A stretch of 45,159 bases of DNA from Betaproteobacteria bacterium (GTDB lineage: Bacteria; Pseudomonadota; Gammaproteobacteria; Burkholderiales; Eutrophovitaceae). Shown here piece by piece: positions 44,771 through 45,159 of this stretch. The DNA lies in contig CP070643.1 of assembly GCA_020354125.1 (NCBI GenBank), positions 1,774,147-1,819,305 of the forward strand, given 5' to 3'. The stretch's first letter is position 1; the number at the start of each line of letters is the position of its first letter. The position numbers and the translations under genes are program-made. The notes below the pieces were generated by a model. It saw only the letters and a program-made list of their open reading frames with translations. It was not told the origin of the DNA and searched no databases.

Positions 44771-45159
44771 GACCGCCTGAAACCTCGATTGCGCGTTACC
44801 AATCTGTTGGCCAAGGTAATCGACGAGGTGGTCGCTTAGTTCACGCGCATCGTCACCTACGCCATCGATCAGCGTTGACTTGCGGCGCCGCAGAACCGGC
44901 ATGCCAATGATGTACATTCCCGGCGAATCAGTGACAACGCCGCCGTCATGACGAACGTAACCCTTACGGTCAAGCACCGGCACATCGAGCCACGAGTAGT
45001 CAGGACGAAAACCGGTGGCCCAGATAATGGTTTTGATACCGCTGCGCGCGATATCGACCAGCAGCGGCGGCGACTCTTCGACTTCCGTCGAATCGAACCG
45101 ATGCGGCGATTCAATTTTCTCTGCAGGCGGATTTTCAGCAGCCCACTCATCGATCGCGT
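44762..45159 (-). CDS. FAD/NAD(P)-dependent monooxygenase-like oxidoreductase, C-terminal part (truncated by window)
   Basis: The minus-strand frame is open to the window edge, so only the last 131 residues are seen. The segment IKTIIWATGFRPDYSWLDVP carries the ATG motif typical of flavin-containing monooxygenases and related pyridine-nucleotide oxidoreductases. It is followed by GVVTDSPGMYIIGMP, the second conserved block, and a helical C-terminus. Substrate cannot be read from this part. Confidence 0.8.
   Translation of the reverse strand, partial: AIDEWAAENPPAEKIESPHRFDSTEVEESPPLLVDIARSGIKTIIWATGFRPDYSWLDVPVLDRKGYVRHDGGVVTDSPGMYIIGMPVLRRRKSTLIDGVGDDARELSDHLVDYLGQQIGNAQSRFQAVVP

Overview
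The window looks like a chromosomal segment of a proteobacterium, probably beta- or gammaproteobacterial. I infer this from the gene types (SAM-cyclase-ATPase-TPR signalling protein, cytochrome P460, surface-adhesin-E-like protein, FMN glutamate-synthase-like protein, MerR and fasciclin genes), not from a marker gene. No rRNA, tRNA, CRISPR array or intact mobile element was seen.

Left edge (1-1420). A GcvT-type folate enzyme runs in from the left. It is followed by a short mosaic of broken genes: a plus-strand gene start cut after about 14 codons, the last residues of a thiamine-diphosphate enzyme, and the last residues of a cyclase-ATPase-TPR protein. The mosaic abuts the 3' end of a giant polyketide synthase gene.

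Biosynthetic locus (1401-27563). Five minus-strand genes run, in transcription order: trans-acting acyltransferase-enoylreductase, patatin-like lipase, thioesterase, a stand-alone inactive AT plus ACP protein, and a 4651-residue trans-AT polyketide synthase. The synthase loads with MaoC-SDR-FkbH-ACP, suggesting a glyceryl-derived starter. It then has one complete reducing and C-methylating module (KS-DH-KR-MT-ACP). Next comes a module whose KS lacks the first catalytic His and which contains a serine-less ACP-like insert, and finally a terminal KS that also lacks that His. By sequence only one KS looks able to condense. The stand-alone AT-ACP protein begins with a post-KS linker, so it may complete the terminal KS as a split module and pass the chain to the thioesterase. 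Upstream and divergent are a class III cyclase-ATPase-TPR protein and an Sfp-type phosphopantetheinyl transferase that could activate the ACPs.

Middle (27651-32442). A PD-(D/E)XK nuclease overlaps a small exported protein. It faces a Rieske-thiamine-diphosphate enzyme fusion and a DUF5996 gene. The C-terminal families found as debris at the left edge (cyclase-TPR and thiamine-diphosphate enzyme) both recur here as full-length genes, so related sequences lie on both sides of the polyketide locus.

Right part (32600-45159). These are mostly envelope, redox and stress genes: an Asp/His-rich DUF4382 lipoprotein with a hairpin leader and strong terminator, a ferric-reductase-like flavoprotein with an apparent single-base frameshift, a small lipoprotein, a voltage-gated K+ channel with a C-terminal zinc ribbon, a Cys/Gly-tailed protein, cytochrome P460, a glutamate-synthase-like FMN protein, a tiny secreted protein with a duplicated motif, a MerR regulator, an adhesin-E-like protein, a fasciclin protein, two very small membrane proteins and the C-terminal part of an FAD monooxygenase-like protein. 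Shared TTTGTCYA boxes before the MerR gene and before the adhesin-E-like gene suggest a local regulon.
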